From an uncultured Bacteroidota bacterium (lineage in GTDB: Bacteria > Bacteroidota > Bacteroidia > Flavobacteriales > Flavobacteriaceae), in contig CAJWUI010000009.1 of NCBI GenBank assembly GCA_913047695.1, forward strand, positions 1-49,461: a stretch of 49,461 nt of DNA, in the 5' to 3' direction. The notes under the pieces are model-generated. The model saw nothing but the letters and a program-made list of their open reading frames with translations, was not told the origin of the DNA and ran no database searches. Positions 22,960-31,175 of the stretch are shown here, piece by piece. The position numbers were made by a program, and so were the translations under genes. Position 1 is the first letter of the stretch. Every line of letters begins with the position of its first letter.

Positions 22960-25875
22960 TTAATTAATAATTGATTCATATACAATTTCTTGGATACGAG
23001 TTCGAACATTGTTTTCACTGAATAAGAAGTTGTCATTAGGATATGTTCTATTAGCTAAAATAACTATAATTATTTCTTTATCAGGATCTGCCCAAGCATA
23101 CGTACCTGTATAACCAAAATGTCCGAAGCTATTCATTGATACATCTCCAAAAGTTGATAAGTGTTTGCCCTTAAGTTGTGGTTTATCAAAACCTACTCCT
23201 CTTCTATTATAAAGTTTTTTATAATATGATTTGTTAAAAGAATCAATGGTAGATTTTTTTATAAGGTTAATTCTATTGTAGTATCCACCCTGAAGATACA
23301 TTTGCAACAACGCAGCTACTGAATATGCGTCACCAAAAAGGCCAGCATGCCCACCTATTCCGTTTTGCATTGCTGCTCCCATGTCGTGAACATAACCATG
23401 TAATTCATTAAATCTAAAATAATTATCAACTTCAGTTGGCACTATTTCTTTTTTTGAAAATCTACTTAAGGGTAAGTAATCTATACGACTAAGGCCTAGC
23501 GGATTAAAGACCCGCTCTTTTACAATTTGATTATATTTTTTCCCATAATAATTTTCAAAATATTTTTTTAAGATGTAATAAGGTAGATCAGAGTATTTAG
23601 ATTCTGAATCATTTAATAATTTACTCTCTTTGATAAAATCCATAATTACTTTTTCATAATTAGATTTTAAGTAAAGATTTGGTGAAACAGGAATTGAAAA
23701 ATTTTTTGAAGCTTTTTTTTTATAAAATGATTTTTTTGGAATTCCTTTAGAGTTTAATGTTTTTTTGTAAAAGGGTATCCATGGTGTGAGGTAGGCTTGG
23801 TGTGACAACATTTCTTTTAATGTTATTTTAGACTTGTTAGAACTTTCCCAGCTGGGAATTAAATCAGAAATAGTAGTATCTAAATTAATTTTCCCTTGAT
23901 CAACATCCTGCATAACAAGTGGTAGTGTTGCCAAAATTTTAGTTAGAGAAGCTAAATCATAAATATCCTTTCTTAAAACAGGTTGCTTTTTTTTATAAGT
24001 ATGATAGCCAATAGCTTGATCCAAGATTATCTTACCCTTCCTTGTAACCAAGGTCCTAATCCCTGGTGTCATCATTGAATCAATCGCTGATTCTGAAATC
24101 AGTCTTATTTTTCTCCTTAAAACTGGGTCAAAACCCAAATGCGCTGGTAAAGCATAGCCAATTCTATTTAATTTACTCAATTGAATTCCAGATCCTTCAG
24201 GATAAGTTTTAGAAATATAAACAGGGAGATTCCCGGTTATTGATTGAGCTCCAAAGATCGCGTCAGCACTAAGTTGTTGAGATAGATCTGAATTTTGGTA
24301 ACTTACAAGTATTGCATCAATACCTTCCAAATGATCAATATCAAGAAGTGCATATGGTTTTACAAAAATATCAAGTATCAAAGTCTTTTTCTCACTTAGT
24401 TTAGAAATGATACTTATTTCTTTTTCGGAAAATTTGTAAGCCTTATAGGGTGTCCTATTCGATCTATGAAAGCTCACTATAATTGTATCTAAATCATTAG
24501 TCGAATTGAGAATCTCGGTAATATTTCTTTCGTTGATTGGTTTGATTTTACTATAAATTTTAAGCTGCTTTTCAAAAATCTTACTCGAGTCGTCTCCTAA
24601 AGTAATGTGCCCTACATTAGCATTAGAATTAAGAGGTAAAACTTGATTTTTATTTTTTAATAATGTTAAAGCCTCCCCATATGCTTTATAATTTAGAGCC
24701 ATATCCTCAACTTTATTTAAATCTTTAATAAGTCCGTCTATTTTTACAGGTCTGTAATTATTTAAACCCACTTTGTATTTAGCCATTAGGAGTTTCTTTA
24801 CTGAATGTGACAACCTTTCTTCCGAGATAAGCCCTTTTTTACATGCGCTCAATATTGACGAAATACCCTTTGGAATATCATTAGATATTACAAGTATGTC
24901 GTGTCCTGCAAGAAAGGCCATCAAATCAATATTTTTACCTTTTTCGAATTCTGAGACTCCTTTCATGTTTAAAGCATCGGTAACTACTAAACCCTTAAAA
25001 TCTAAATCATTTTTTAAAATATTTTGGATAACATCTTCTGATAAGGATGTAGGCAGACCTTTTTCAGAAATACTTGGAACATTTAAGTGAGCGACCATTA
25101 CTGAGGTCAGACCATTATTTATGAGCTTTCGATAAGGTTTGAATTCAACTTCTTTAAGTCTCTCTGATGAAAGGCTAACAATAGGAAGGGTTTTATGAGA
25201 ATCTTTTGATGTATCACCATGACCAGGAAAGTGTTTTCCAGATGTCAAAACACCTGCCTCATGATGACCTTTCATAATTGCTAAAGCCTGCTTAATAACT
25301 CTATCTGAAGAGGATCCATATGATCTATTACCAATTATAGGGTTTTTTGGGTTAGTATTAATATCTAAAGTAGGGCCAAAACTGTAATGAATTCCAAGCC
25401 TTTTTTCTTGCATCCCCATTCTTTTACCAATTTTTCTTAGAAGAGTGGAATCTTTAACTGCTCCAAGCGTCATTGCCCATGGAAAAGGCATTACTGAATC
25501 CAATCGCATTGCTACTCCCCACTCTGCATCCATTGCTGTCATCAATGGTACTTTTGACTCTTTTTGAAAAGCATTTAACCATTTAGTCTGTTCAACAGGC
25601 CCTCCAAGAGAAAAAACTAAACCACCAACTTTATATTTTTTGATAAGATCAAGTGTGAAGCGAAAATGTGAGCTATCCCTTTCTGTAAAAACCATTGGCA
25701 TAAATAATTGTCCTACCTTCTCTTCTAAACTTAGTTTACTGTAAATACTATCAACCCACCTCTCTTGGTCAAAAGTATTTTTTTTGTCTATTAAAGGGTT
25801 TGGAGTCTGCCCAGCTAAATTATTTGACAAATAGAAAAAAAAATAAAAGCACAGAGTCTTAATTGAAATTTGCAT
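22960..25875 (-). CDS. Exported GH3 beta-N-acetylhexosaminidase fused to a serine beta-lactamase-like domain
   Basis: A 971-residue two-enzyme fusion with a signal peptide (ending NNLAGQ). Residues about 40-370 are a GH3 NagZ-like barrel, with the GKHFPGHGDTSKDSHKTLP loop bearing the Asp225-His227 acid/base dyad and the nucleophile Asp300 in VVTDALNMKGV. Residues about 390-565 resemble the GH3 C-terminal domain. Residues about 585-965 are a class C beta-lactamase/PBP-like domain with SLTK (Ser643, Lys646), Tyr761 in YSD and HFGYTG (His919). The NagZ-type part should cut GlcNAc from muropeptides, and the second part should act on peptidoglycan peptides or beta-lactams. The ATG overlaps the stop of the upstream gene by one base, so translation is probably coupled. 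Confidence 0.92.
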   Translation of the reverse strand: MQISIKTLCFYFFFYLSNNLAGQTPNPLIDKKNTFDQERWVDSIYSKLSLEEKVGQLFMPMVFTERDSSHFRFTLDLIKKYKVGGLVFSLGGPVEQTKWLNAFQKESKVPLMTAMDAEWGVAMRLDSVMPFPWAMTLGAVKDSTLLRKIGKRMGMQEKRLGIHYSFGPTLDINTNPKNPIIGNRSYGSSSDRVIKQALAIMKGHHEAGVLTSGKHFPGHGDTSKDSHKTLPIVSLSSERLKEVEFKPYRKLINNGLTSVMVAHLNVPSISEKGLPTSLSEDVIQNILKNDLDFKGLVVTDALNMKGVSEFEKGKNIDLMAFLAGHDILVISNDIPKGISSILSACKKGLISEERLSHSVKKLLMAKYKVGLNNYRPVKIDGLIKDLNKVEDMALNYKAYGEALTLLKNKNQVLPLNSNANVGHITLGDDSSKIFEKQLKIYSKIKPINERNITEILNSTNDLDTIIVSFHRSNRTPYKAYKFSEKEISIISKLSEKKTLILDIFVKPYALLDIDHLEGIDAILVSYQNSDLSQQLSADAIFGAQSITGNLPVYISKTYPEGSGIQLSKLNRIGYALPAHLGFDPVLRRKIRLISESAIDSMMTPGIRTLVTRKGKIILDQAIGYHTYKKKQPVLRKDIYDLASLTKILATLPLVMQDVDQGKINLDTTISDLIPSWESSNKSKITLKEMLSHQAYLTPWIPFYKKTLNSKGIPKKSFYKKKASKNFSIPVSPNLYLKSNYEKVIMDFIKESKLLNDSESKYSDLPYYILKKYFENYYGKKYNQIVKERVFNPLGLSRIDYLPLSRFSKKEIVPTEVDNYFRFNELHGYVHDMGAAMQNGIGGHAGLFGDAYSVAALLQMYLQGGYYNRINLIKKSTIDSFNKSYYKKLYNRRGVGFDKPQLKGKHLSTFGDVSMNSFGHFGYTGTYAWADPDKEIIIVILANRTYPNDNFLFSENNVRTRIQEIVYESIIN

Positions 25876-26369
25876 TACAAATTATTTTTAATAAACCTAT
25901 TATGCCAACTATTTTTTAACTCAACTTCCCAAATATTTTTATAATCTTTAACTGTCTTGACCAAATTGTTAAAAACGATAGTCTTACTATGAATTTGTTT
26001 TTCTTCAAACATTTTTTTAAATGATTCTAGTGATTTAGAAACCAGTGAATTATTATTCTTAAAAATAATATTCATTTTATCTAAAAGAGTAACACCCAAT
26101 TTATTTTCAATTTTTTTTATGTAACGAACTGATGCATCAATTGAGCATCCACTCGCTTTTAATTTTTTTTCATTTACTGCTAGAACTATAAAACGATAAT
26201 AAGGCAGTTCAAATGATGCTTCCAGTTCTTGATTGTGAGCAGTCCACTGAGAAATAAAGTTTTCTAAATCCTTCGTGAGGAAAGAAATTTGATTGTCATT
26301 AAAGGTCTGATTTGATTGATAAATCCAAACTCTCGCATGATCAGGAAGTTTATTAAATGGAACAAACAT
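25875..26369 (-). CDS. Conserved flavobacterial protein often labelled 'ABC transporter ATPase' (function unknown)
   Basis: 164 residues from the ATG at 26369, four bases after the upstream Fe-S gene. The first ATG at 26396 would overlap that gene. The protein opens MFVPFNKLPDHARVWIYQ and contains SGCSIDASV near residue 80, segments shared by a well-conserved Bacteroidota family. Databases often name it ABC transporter ATPase, yet no Walker A, Walker B or ABC signature is visible, so the name is not supported. Its fixed position between the Fe-S protein and the GH3 fusion suggests a housekeeping role. Predicted cytosolic. Confidence 0.75.
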   Translation of the reverse strand: MFVPFNKLPDHARVWIYQSNQTFNDNQISFLTKDLENFISQWTAHNQELEASFELPYYRFIVLAVNEKKLKASGCSIDASVRYIKKIENKLGVTLLDKMNIIFKNNNSLVSKSLESFKKMFEEKQIHSKTIVFNNLVKTVKDYKNIWEVELKNSWHNRFIKNNL

Positions 26370-26373
26370 TTGA

Positions 26374-27159
26374 TTATAGGTCTTTGGCGTTCGCAATTAG
26401 CTCAGCAACATCATATATTTTTATTTTTCGATCAACTTCTTTATACTTAATTCCATCTGACATCATAGTATTGCAAAATGGGCAGGCTGCAGCAATAATT
26501 TCGGGTTTAACTTCTAATGCCTGTTCAGTTCTTTCGATGTTAATTTCTTTATTTCCTTTTTCTGCATCTTTAAACATTTGCGCACCACCAGCACCACAAC
26601 ACAAAGCTTTTGATTTGCATGATTTCATTTCAACTAAATCTCCGCTAAGTTTTTTTATAAGTTCCCTTGGCGCTTCATAGACTTTGTTGGCACGTCCCAA
26701 GTAACATGGATCATGATATGTTATTTTTTTTCCTTTATATTTTTCATCACTTAATGTTAATAAACCTTGATCAATCAAATCTTTTAAATATTGAGTGTGA
26801 TGAAATACTTTATAGTTTCCTCCAAGCTCAGGATATTCATTCTTCAATGTATTAAAACAGTGTGGGCATGTCGTAACAATTTTTTTTACGCCGTACTTAT
26901 CTAAATTGCCTATATTTTTTAGGGCCTGCATTTGAAACAGAAATTCATTACCTGCTCTTTTAGCAGGATCACCAGTACAGGTTTCTTCGATGCCTAGTAT
27001 AGCAAAGTTGATCTTAATTTGATTTAAAATCTTAACAAAAGCTCTAGTAATTTTCTTGGCGCGGTCATCAAAACTCCCAGCACAACCTACCCAAAAAACA
27101 ATATCTACTTTTTTACCTTCAGCATTTAAATCAGATAAAGTAGGTACATTTAATTTCAT
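26374..27159 (-). CDS. CCG-domain Fe-S protein (heterodisulfide-reductase subunit-like)
   Basis: 261 residues with two cysteine-rich CCG domains. The first has Cys26, Cys61, Cys98 and Cys101 (TTCPHCFNTL). The second has Cys152 (HDPCYLGR), the paired Cys187-Cys188 (CCGAGG), and Cys226 and Cys229 (ACPFCNTMM). Such domains bind a 4Fe-4S cluster near a redox active site, as in HdrB/HdrD, GlpC and LutA. It sits in an operon with a membrane-bound two-cluster ferredoxin-like protein (27626-28942), which together would form an HdrDE-like electron-transfer module. The donor and acceptor are unknown. Confidence 0.88.
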   Translation of the reverse strand: MKLNVPTLSDLNAEGKKVDIVFWVGCAGSFDDRAKKITRAFVKILNQIKINFAILGIEETCTGDPAKRAGNEFLFQMQALKNIGNLDKYGVKKIVTTCPHCFNTLKNEYPELGGNYKVFHHTQYLKDLIDQGLLTLSDEKYKGKKITYHDPCYLGRANKVYEAPRELIKKLSGDLVEMKSCKSKALCCGAGGAQMFKDAEKGNKEINIERTEQALEVKPEIIAAACPFCNTMMSDGIKYKEVDRKIKIYDVAELIANAKDL

Positions 27160-27161
27160 AA

Positions 27162-27608
27162 CTAATTATCTGACTGATCGTCATCAAAAACTTCAATTGT
27201 AACTTCTTTTTCAATTAAGTCTGTAAACTTTCCATTATATCTTGTTGCTTTCACTAAATGATTATCAATCCAGTGATAATTCCCTCCCCTGGGTTTTCCC
27301 ATTAAAAGACTATGATATTTAAATCCATTATCCTTTAACCATTTTTCAGTAACAGTTCTGTGAGCCTCGACTCTAGCTGTAAAATAACAAATCTTATGTC
27401 CTTCATCGTACCATCTATTTAATGTTTCTAATGCATCAGGATAATATTTTGCAGTTGCCATGCGTTCAGGTTCTTCATTTGGTATATCATCACCAATAGT
27501 CCCGTCAATATCTACTAGGTAATTTTTAACTCCTTCGGGAAGTACTGGACTTATCAATTTTCCATCTTCTGACTTTTCATAGAGATAGTTTTCATCTGTC
27601 TGTTCCAT
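27162..27608 (-). CDS. Small HAD-superfamily hydrolase
   Basis: A 148-residue cytosolic protein with the HAD signatures: motif I LVDIDGTIGDD (nucleophile Asp33 and Asp35), motif II in YFTARVEAH (Thr77), Lys105 in MGKPRGG and an acidic motif near WIDNH (Asp115). It has no cap domain of note. Related entries are often called phosphoheptose isomerase, but no SIS domain is present. A phosphatase role is likely and the substrate is unknown. It lies between the two Fe-S genes (2- and 17-base gaps), so it is co-transcribed with them. Confidence 0.8.
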   Translation of the reverse strand: MEQTDENYLYEKSEDGKLISPVLPEGVKNYLVDIDGTIGDDIPNEEPERMATAKYYPDALETLNRWYDEGHKICYFTARVEAHRTVTEKWLKDNGFKYHSLLMGKPRGGNYHWIDNHLVKATRYNGKFTDLIEKEVTIEVFDDDQSDN

Positions 27609-27625
27609 AGTATTATTTTAAATTT

Positions 27626-28942
27626 TTATTCGTCTACCCACTCAAGACGATCTTGATTACTGAATGGCCATGGTGCCCCGTTATTTTCAATATTATTCAT
27701 CATTAAGTTTAATTCAGCAGGGGCTGCTGATTTTTCCAGAGTCAAGTATTTTCGCATATTCATGATTATTGATAATGGGTTAATTTCAATAGGACACTCC
27801 TCAACGCAAGCGTTGCAAGAAGTACATGCCCATAACTCTTCTGGGCTAATATAATCATTTAAAAGCTGTTTATTATCATTTATGAAATTTCCATTGTTTT
27901 TATCTAAATTTTTACCGACCTCTTCTAACCTGTCTCTAGTTTTCATCATTATAGCTCGAGGTGATAATTTTTTTCCTGTCAAATTTGCAGGACATACATT
28001 GCTACATCTTCCACATTCTGTGCAGCTGTATGCATTCATAAGTTGTATCCAATTCAAATCAAAGATATCTGTAGCACCAAATTTGTCAGGGGGGGGTATT
28101 TCGACATTTATTTCCTTAACAGGATTCAAAATTAATTGAACCTCATCTTTAATAGAAGAATCAACATCAAATTTTCCATTAGATTCAAGGTTAGCATAAT
28201 ATGTATTAGGAAATGCTAATAAAATGTGTAAATGCTTAGAATAATATAAATAGTTTAAGAATATTAAAATTCCAGTAATATGGAGCCACCAAAAAGCCCT
28301 TTCAAAAAAAATCAAATTATCTATGGATAAATCAATAAATAATGGTTTTAAAAATTGTGAAATAGGAAAAATACCTGTTTTAACGTATAAATCTACGTTA
28401 GCATCTTGTAATAACATATCCGTAGCATTCATAAATAAAAATAAAAACATCAATACGACTTCAAAATAAAGTATGTTGTTCGCATCAAGTGATGGCCATC
28501 CAATTGTTTCGGGGCTAAAGAATCTTTTCAATCTGACAATATTACGTCGTGTCCAGAAGAAAAAGACAGCAATAAGTACTAAAAAAGCAAGTATTTCGAA
28601 AATACTTATAAAATAATCATAAATCACTCCTAAAAGAGGGGCAAAAATTCTGTGCTTCCCAAGAATACCGTCAAGAATAATTTCAAGTAATTCAATATTA
28701 ATTAAAATAAATCCAACATATACAATAAAATGAAGAATCGCAGCAACGGGACGAGAGCCCATTTTTGATTGCCCAAAAGCAACTCGTAGCATATTTTTAA
28801 GGCGTGCATTAGAGTTATTATTTCTATTAACATCTTTACCTAAACCTATATTCCTTTTAATTTTTTTAAGATTCCTACAGAAAACATATAAACTTACTAT
28901 TAAGAGAGACAAAAAAAAGAGGTTTGGCAAATAAGCCATCAA
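27626..28942 (-). CDS. Membrane-bound 4Fe-4S protein (HdrE/NarI-like plus ferredoxin domain)
   Basis: 438 residues. The N-terminal part has about five membrane segments (near 5-22, 67-90, 104-130, 158-175 and 217-233), with His71 and His221 available as haem ligands, as in NarI/HdrE-type subunits. The C-terminal part carries two 4Fe-4S sites: CTECGRCSNVCP (Cys307, 310, 313, 317) and CTSCNACVEECP (Cys373, 376, 379, 383). It probably passes electrons between the membrane quinone pool and the soluble CCG partner encoded downstream. The second Met is an equally possible start. Confidence 0.87.
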   Translation of the reverse strand: MMAYLPNLFFLSLLIVSLYVFCRNLKKIKRNIGLGKDVNRNNNSNARLKNMLRVAFGQSKMGSRPVAAILHFIVYVGFILINIELLEIILDGILGKHRIFAPLLGVIYDYFISIFEILAFLVLIAVFFFWTRRNIVRLKRFFSPETIGWPSLDANNILYFEVVLMFLFLFMNATDMLLQDANVDLYVKTGIFPISQFLKPLFIDLSIDNLIFFERAFWWLHITGILIFLNYLYYSKHLHILLAFPNTYYANLESNGKFDVDSSIKDEVQLILNPVKEINVEIPPPDKFGATDIFDLNWIQLMNAYSCTECGRCSNVCPANLTGKKLSPRAIMMKTRDRLEEVGKNLDKNNGNFINDNKQLLNDYISPEELWACTSCNACVEECPIEINPLSIIMNMRKYLTLEKSAAPAELNLMMNNIENNGAPWPFSNQDRLEWVDE

Positions 28943-28981
28943 TATATATTTACAACAAAATTAAAAAAAAATGACAAAGCG

Positions 28982-29923
28982 TCATTTATTATCATCATCC
29001 GAAGACTTTTCTTTTCGACCAAAAATTGAAAAATGAACATAACGTTTGGGATGTTCTTTGAGATCTGATAATAATGCATCAAGTGCTTTTGAAGAATTTA
29101 CTAAGTTATTATATAATTCCTCATTATTTAATAGTAAACCTGCTGATCCCTTTCCTGAATTAATTCGTTTTATAATTTCTTTTAAATCTGTTGAAGTTGA
29201 TTCAAAATTCTCTACTGTGGAATTAATAGGCATTTGTTTTAGTGAATCTGTGAGTTTGGTTAAATTACTAGTCATTTGTCCGAGATTGTTAATTGTGCTT
29301 TTAAAACCTTTTTCATTTGTTTCAAGAATTCTGATCATACTTGATGATAATTTATTAATGTTAGCTATTGAAGTATCTAATCCCTCAAGGATTGCTTTTA
29401 GATTGGTTTGTGTCTCATAATTCATAACATTACTTACGCCCACAAACAATGAATCTGCTGAGGTTAACAAACCTTCTATTTTGTCCTGTAGGGGAGCAAT
29501 TTGCTGATTGACAAGTTCAGTAAGACCTGGCTTAATTTCAGAATTCAAAATGTCACCGTCTTTAATTACATTTTCGGAATCGTACACAGGCAATATTGCT
29601 ATGGCTTTACCCCCAATTAGACCAGCCTCATAAAGTTGAGCTGTACTATTTTTCGAAAATGTTAAATCTTGTCTAATACTAAAGGTGACTTTGATCTTCT
29701 CGTAATTTTCGTTAAAATCAATAATTTTAACTTTACCAACATTTAATCCATTTATAGTAACATTCGCACCAATAACAAGTCCTTCGACATCTTCATAAAG
29801 TGTATGAACAGTTTTATCGTTGTCAAAAAAAGAAGTGCCTTTTAGATAATTAAATCCAATTATGAAAACTGTTATACAACCTAGGATTAGGAATGATGTT
29901 TTTACTTCACGGGTTATTTTCAA
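28982..29923 (-). CDS. MlaD/MCE-domain lipid-transport protein
   Basis: 313 residues with one N-terminal membrane anchor (about 9-28) followed by an MCE domain (about 36-118) marked by LYEDVEGLVIGANVTINGLN and VGKVKII. The region after residue 130 is helical and coiled-coil-like, as in other single-MCE proteins that form hexameric rings or tubes. In diderms such proteins carry phospholipids between membranes with an ABC transporter (MlaEF). Those partner genes are not in the window. The gene sits directly downstream of the cell-wall amidase gene in the same orientation. Confidence 0.9.
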   Translation of the reverse strand: MKITREVKTSFLILGCITVFIIGFNYLKGTSFFDNDKTVHTLYEDVEGLVIGANVTINGLNVGKVKIIDFNENYEKIKVTFSIRQDLTFSKNSTAQLYEAGLIGGKAIAILPVYDSENVIKDGDILNSEIKPGLTELVNQQIAPLQDKIEGLLTSADSLFVGVSNVMNYETQTNLKAILEGLDTSIANINKLSSSMIRILETNEKGFKSTINNLGQMTSNLTKLTDSLKQMPINSTVENFESTSTDLKEIIKRINSGKGSAGLLLNNEELYNNLVNSSKALDALLSDLKEHPKRYVHFSIFGRKEKSSDDDNK

Positions 29924-29976
29924 AACAAAACTTTTTGAGCTTCAAACAAATTTAGAAATAATTTCTTTAAGAGGAC

Positions 29977-31098
29977 TTATTTTAAAATGGTTAGTGCCTC
30001 ACTGATTGAAATTTTTCTAGTTCCAAGAAAAGGAACAATAAAAGCATTCTTAAAACCATGATTTTGTACAAATTGTAACAATTTTTTTGCCTTTTCATAA
30101 TTTGAACTTGAGCCATAATAATATCGAAACAACCTTTCATTTTTAGTTCTTGAAATAGATTTTAAACCTTTAAAATTATATGGTTTCAAATCAATTTTCT
30201 TTTTACTTGCAGCGATTTGTACTTTAAACACTAATTTTTCATTTAATTTATTTGATTTTTCAATTTTATTTGATTCATTTACTATGGTAGTATTTTGGAA
30301 GCTGGCATTTCGATTATCTCTATAATTTATAATTGCTTTTGCTAAAGCGTCAGCCATGTTCGATTGACCTTTCGATGAATTAAGGTAAGCACCCTCTGAC
30401 GAATTTGTAAGAAATCCTGTCTCAACTAAAACACTAGGCATGTAGGTATATTTTAAAACAACAAAACCTGCTTGCTTAACGGTTCTATCCTTTCGCTTCA
30501 GATTACTTACAAAACTTTTCTGAATAGAGTTTGCTGCTATTATACTTTGGTCTAAATAAGTTTGTTGCATTAAAAGTAAACTGATAACAGACTCTGGGTC
30601 ATTAGGATTAAAACCATCATAATTTTTTTCATAATTCTCCTCTAAAAAGATTACTGAATTTTCTTTTTGTGCAACTTTAAAATTCCTATCATTTTCGTGT
30701 AAGCCAAGAACAAACGTTCCAGCTCCGAACACTTTAGATGAAGAAAATGCATCACAATGAATAGATATAAAAAGATCCGCATCAGCTTTATTTGCAATAT
30801 TAGCCCTTTGAATTAATTCTACAAAAACATCTGATTTACGTGTGTATATCACATTGAATCCTTTAATTTTTTCCAATTTTTTTCCAATTTTTAGAGCAAT
30901 GTTCAAAGCAATTTTTTTTTCATAATACCCATTACCCCTGTTACCTGAATCATGACCTCCATGACCAGCGTCCAAAACAACTGTAAATTGTTCTTCTTGG
31001 CCAAACGTATATACAGAACCGGAAAGTGAAAAATTAAATATTATAAAAAAAAGGACCGCTTTTCTTTTAATAATACTGAAAGAATCAATATATGACAT
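29977..31098 (-). CDS. N-acetylmuramoyl-L-alanine amidase with SPOR domain
   Basis: 373 residues from the ATG at 31098; further ATGs up to 31158 lie in frame but would precede the signal anchor KAVLFFIIFNF. The Amidase_3 domain spans about 38-262 with zinc ligands His46 (DAGHGGHD), Glu60 (YYEKK) and His114 (SIHCDA), and catalytic Glu226 (VETGFLTN). A C-terminal SPOR-like region (about 288-358) can bind denuded glycan at the septum. The enzyme cleaves the bond between muramic acid and the stem peptide during daughter-cell separation. It is divergent from the lptD gene. Confidence 0.92.
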   Translation of the reverse strand: MSYIDSFSIIKRKAVLFFIIFNFSLSGSVYTFGQEEQFTVVLDAGHGGHDSGNRGNGYYEKKIALNIALKIGKKLEKIKGFNVIYTRKSDVFVELIQRANIANKADADLFISIHCDAFSSSKVFGAGTFVLGLHENDRNFKVAQKENSVIFLEENYEKNYDGFNPNDPESVISLLLMQQTYLDQSIIAANSIQKSFVSNLKRKDRTVKQAGFVVLKYTYMPSVLVETGFLTNSSEGAYLNSSKGQSNMADALAKAIINYRDNRNASFQNTTIVNESNKIEKSNKLNEKLVFKVQIAASKKKIDLKPYNFKGLKSISRTKNERLFRYYYGSSSNYEKAKKLLQFVQNHGFKNAFIVPFLGTRKISISEALTILK

Positions 31099-31175
31099 AA
31101 ATCCTTGACGCATCCTTAAAAATATCATTAATTTTGGTAGATTAAACCACATTGACAAATTTAGGGTTTATCGAT

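Noticed and set aside
24773..25090. 105-codon plus-strand frame inside the GH3 fusion gene
   Set aside because: Antisense shadow of a conserved enzyme with no domain of its own.
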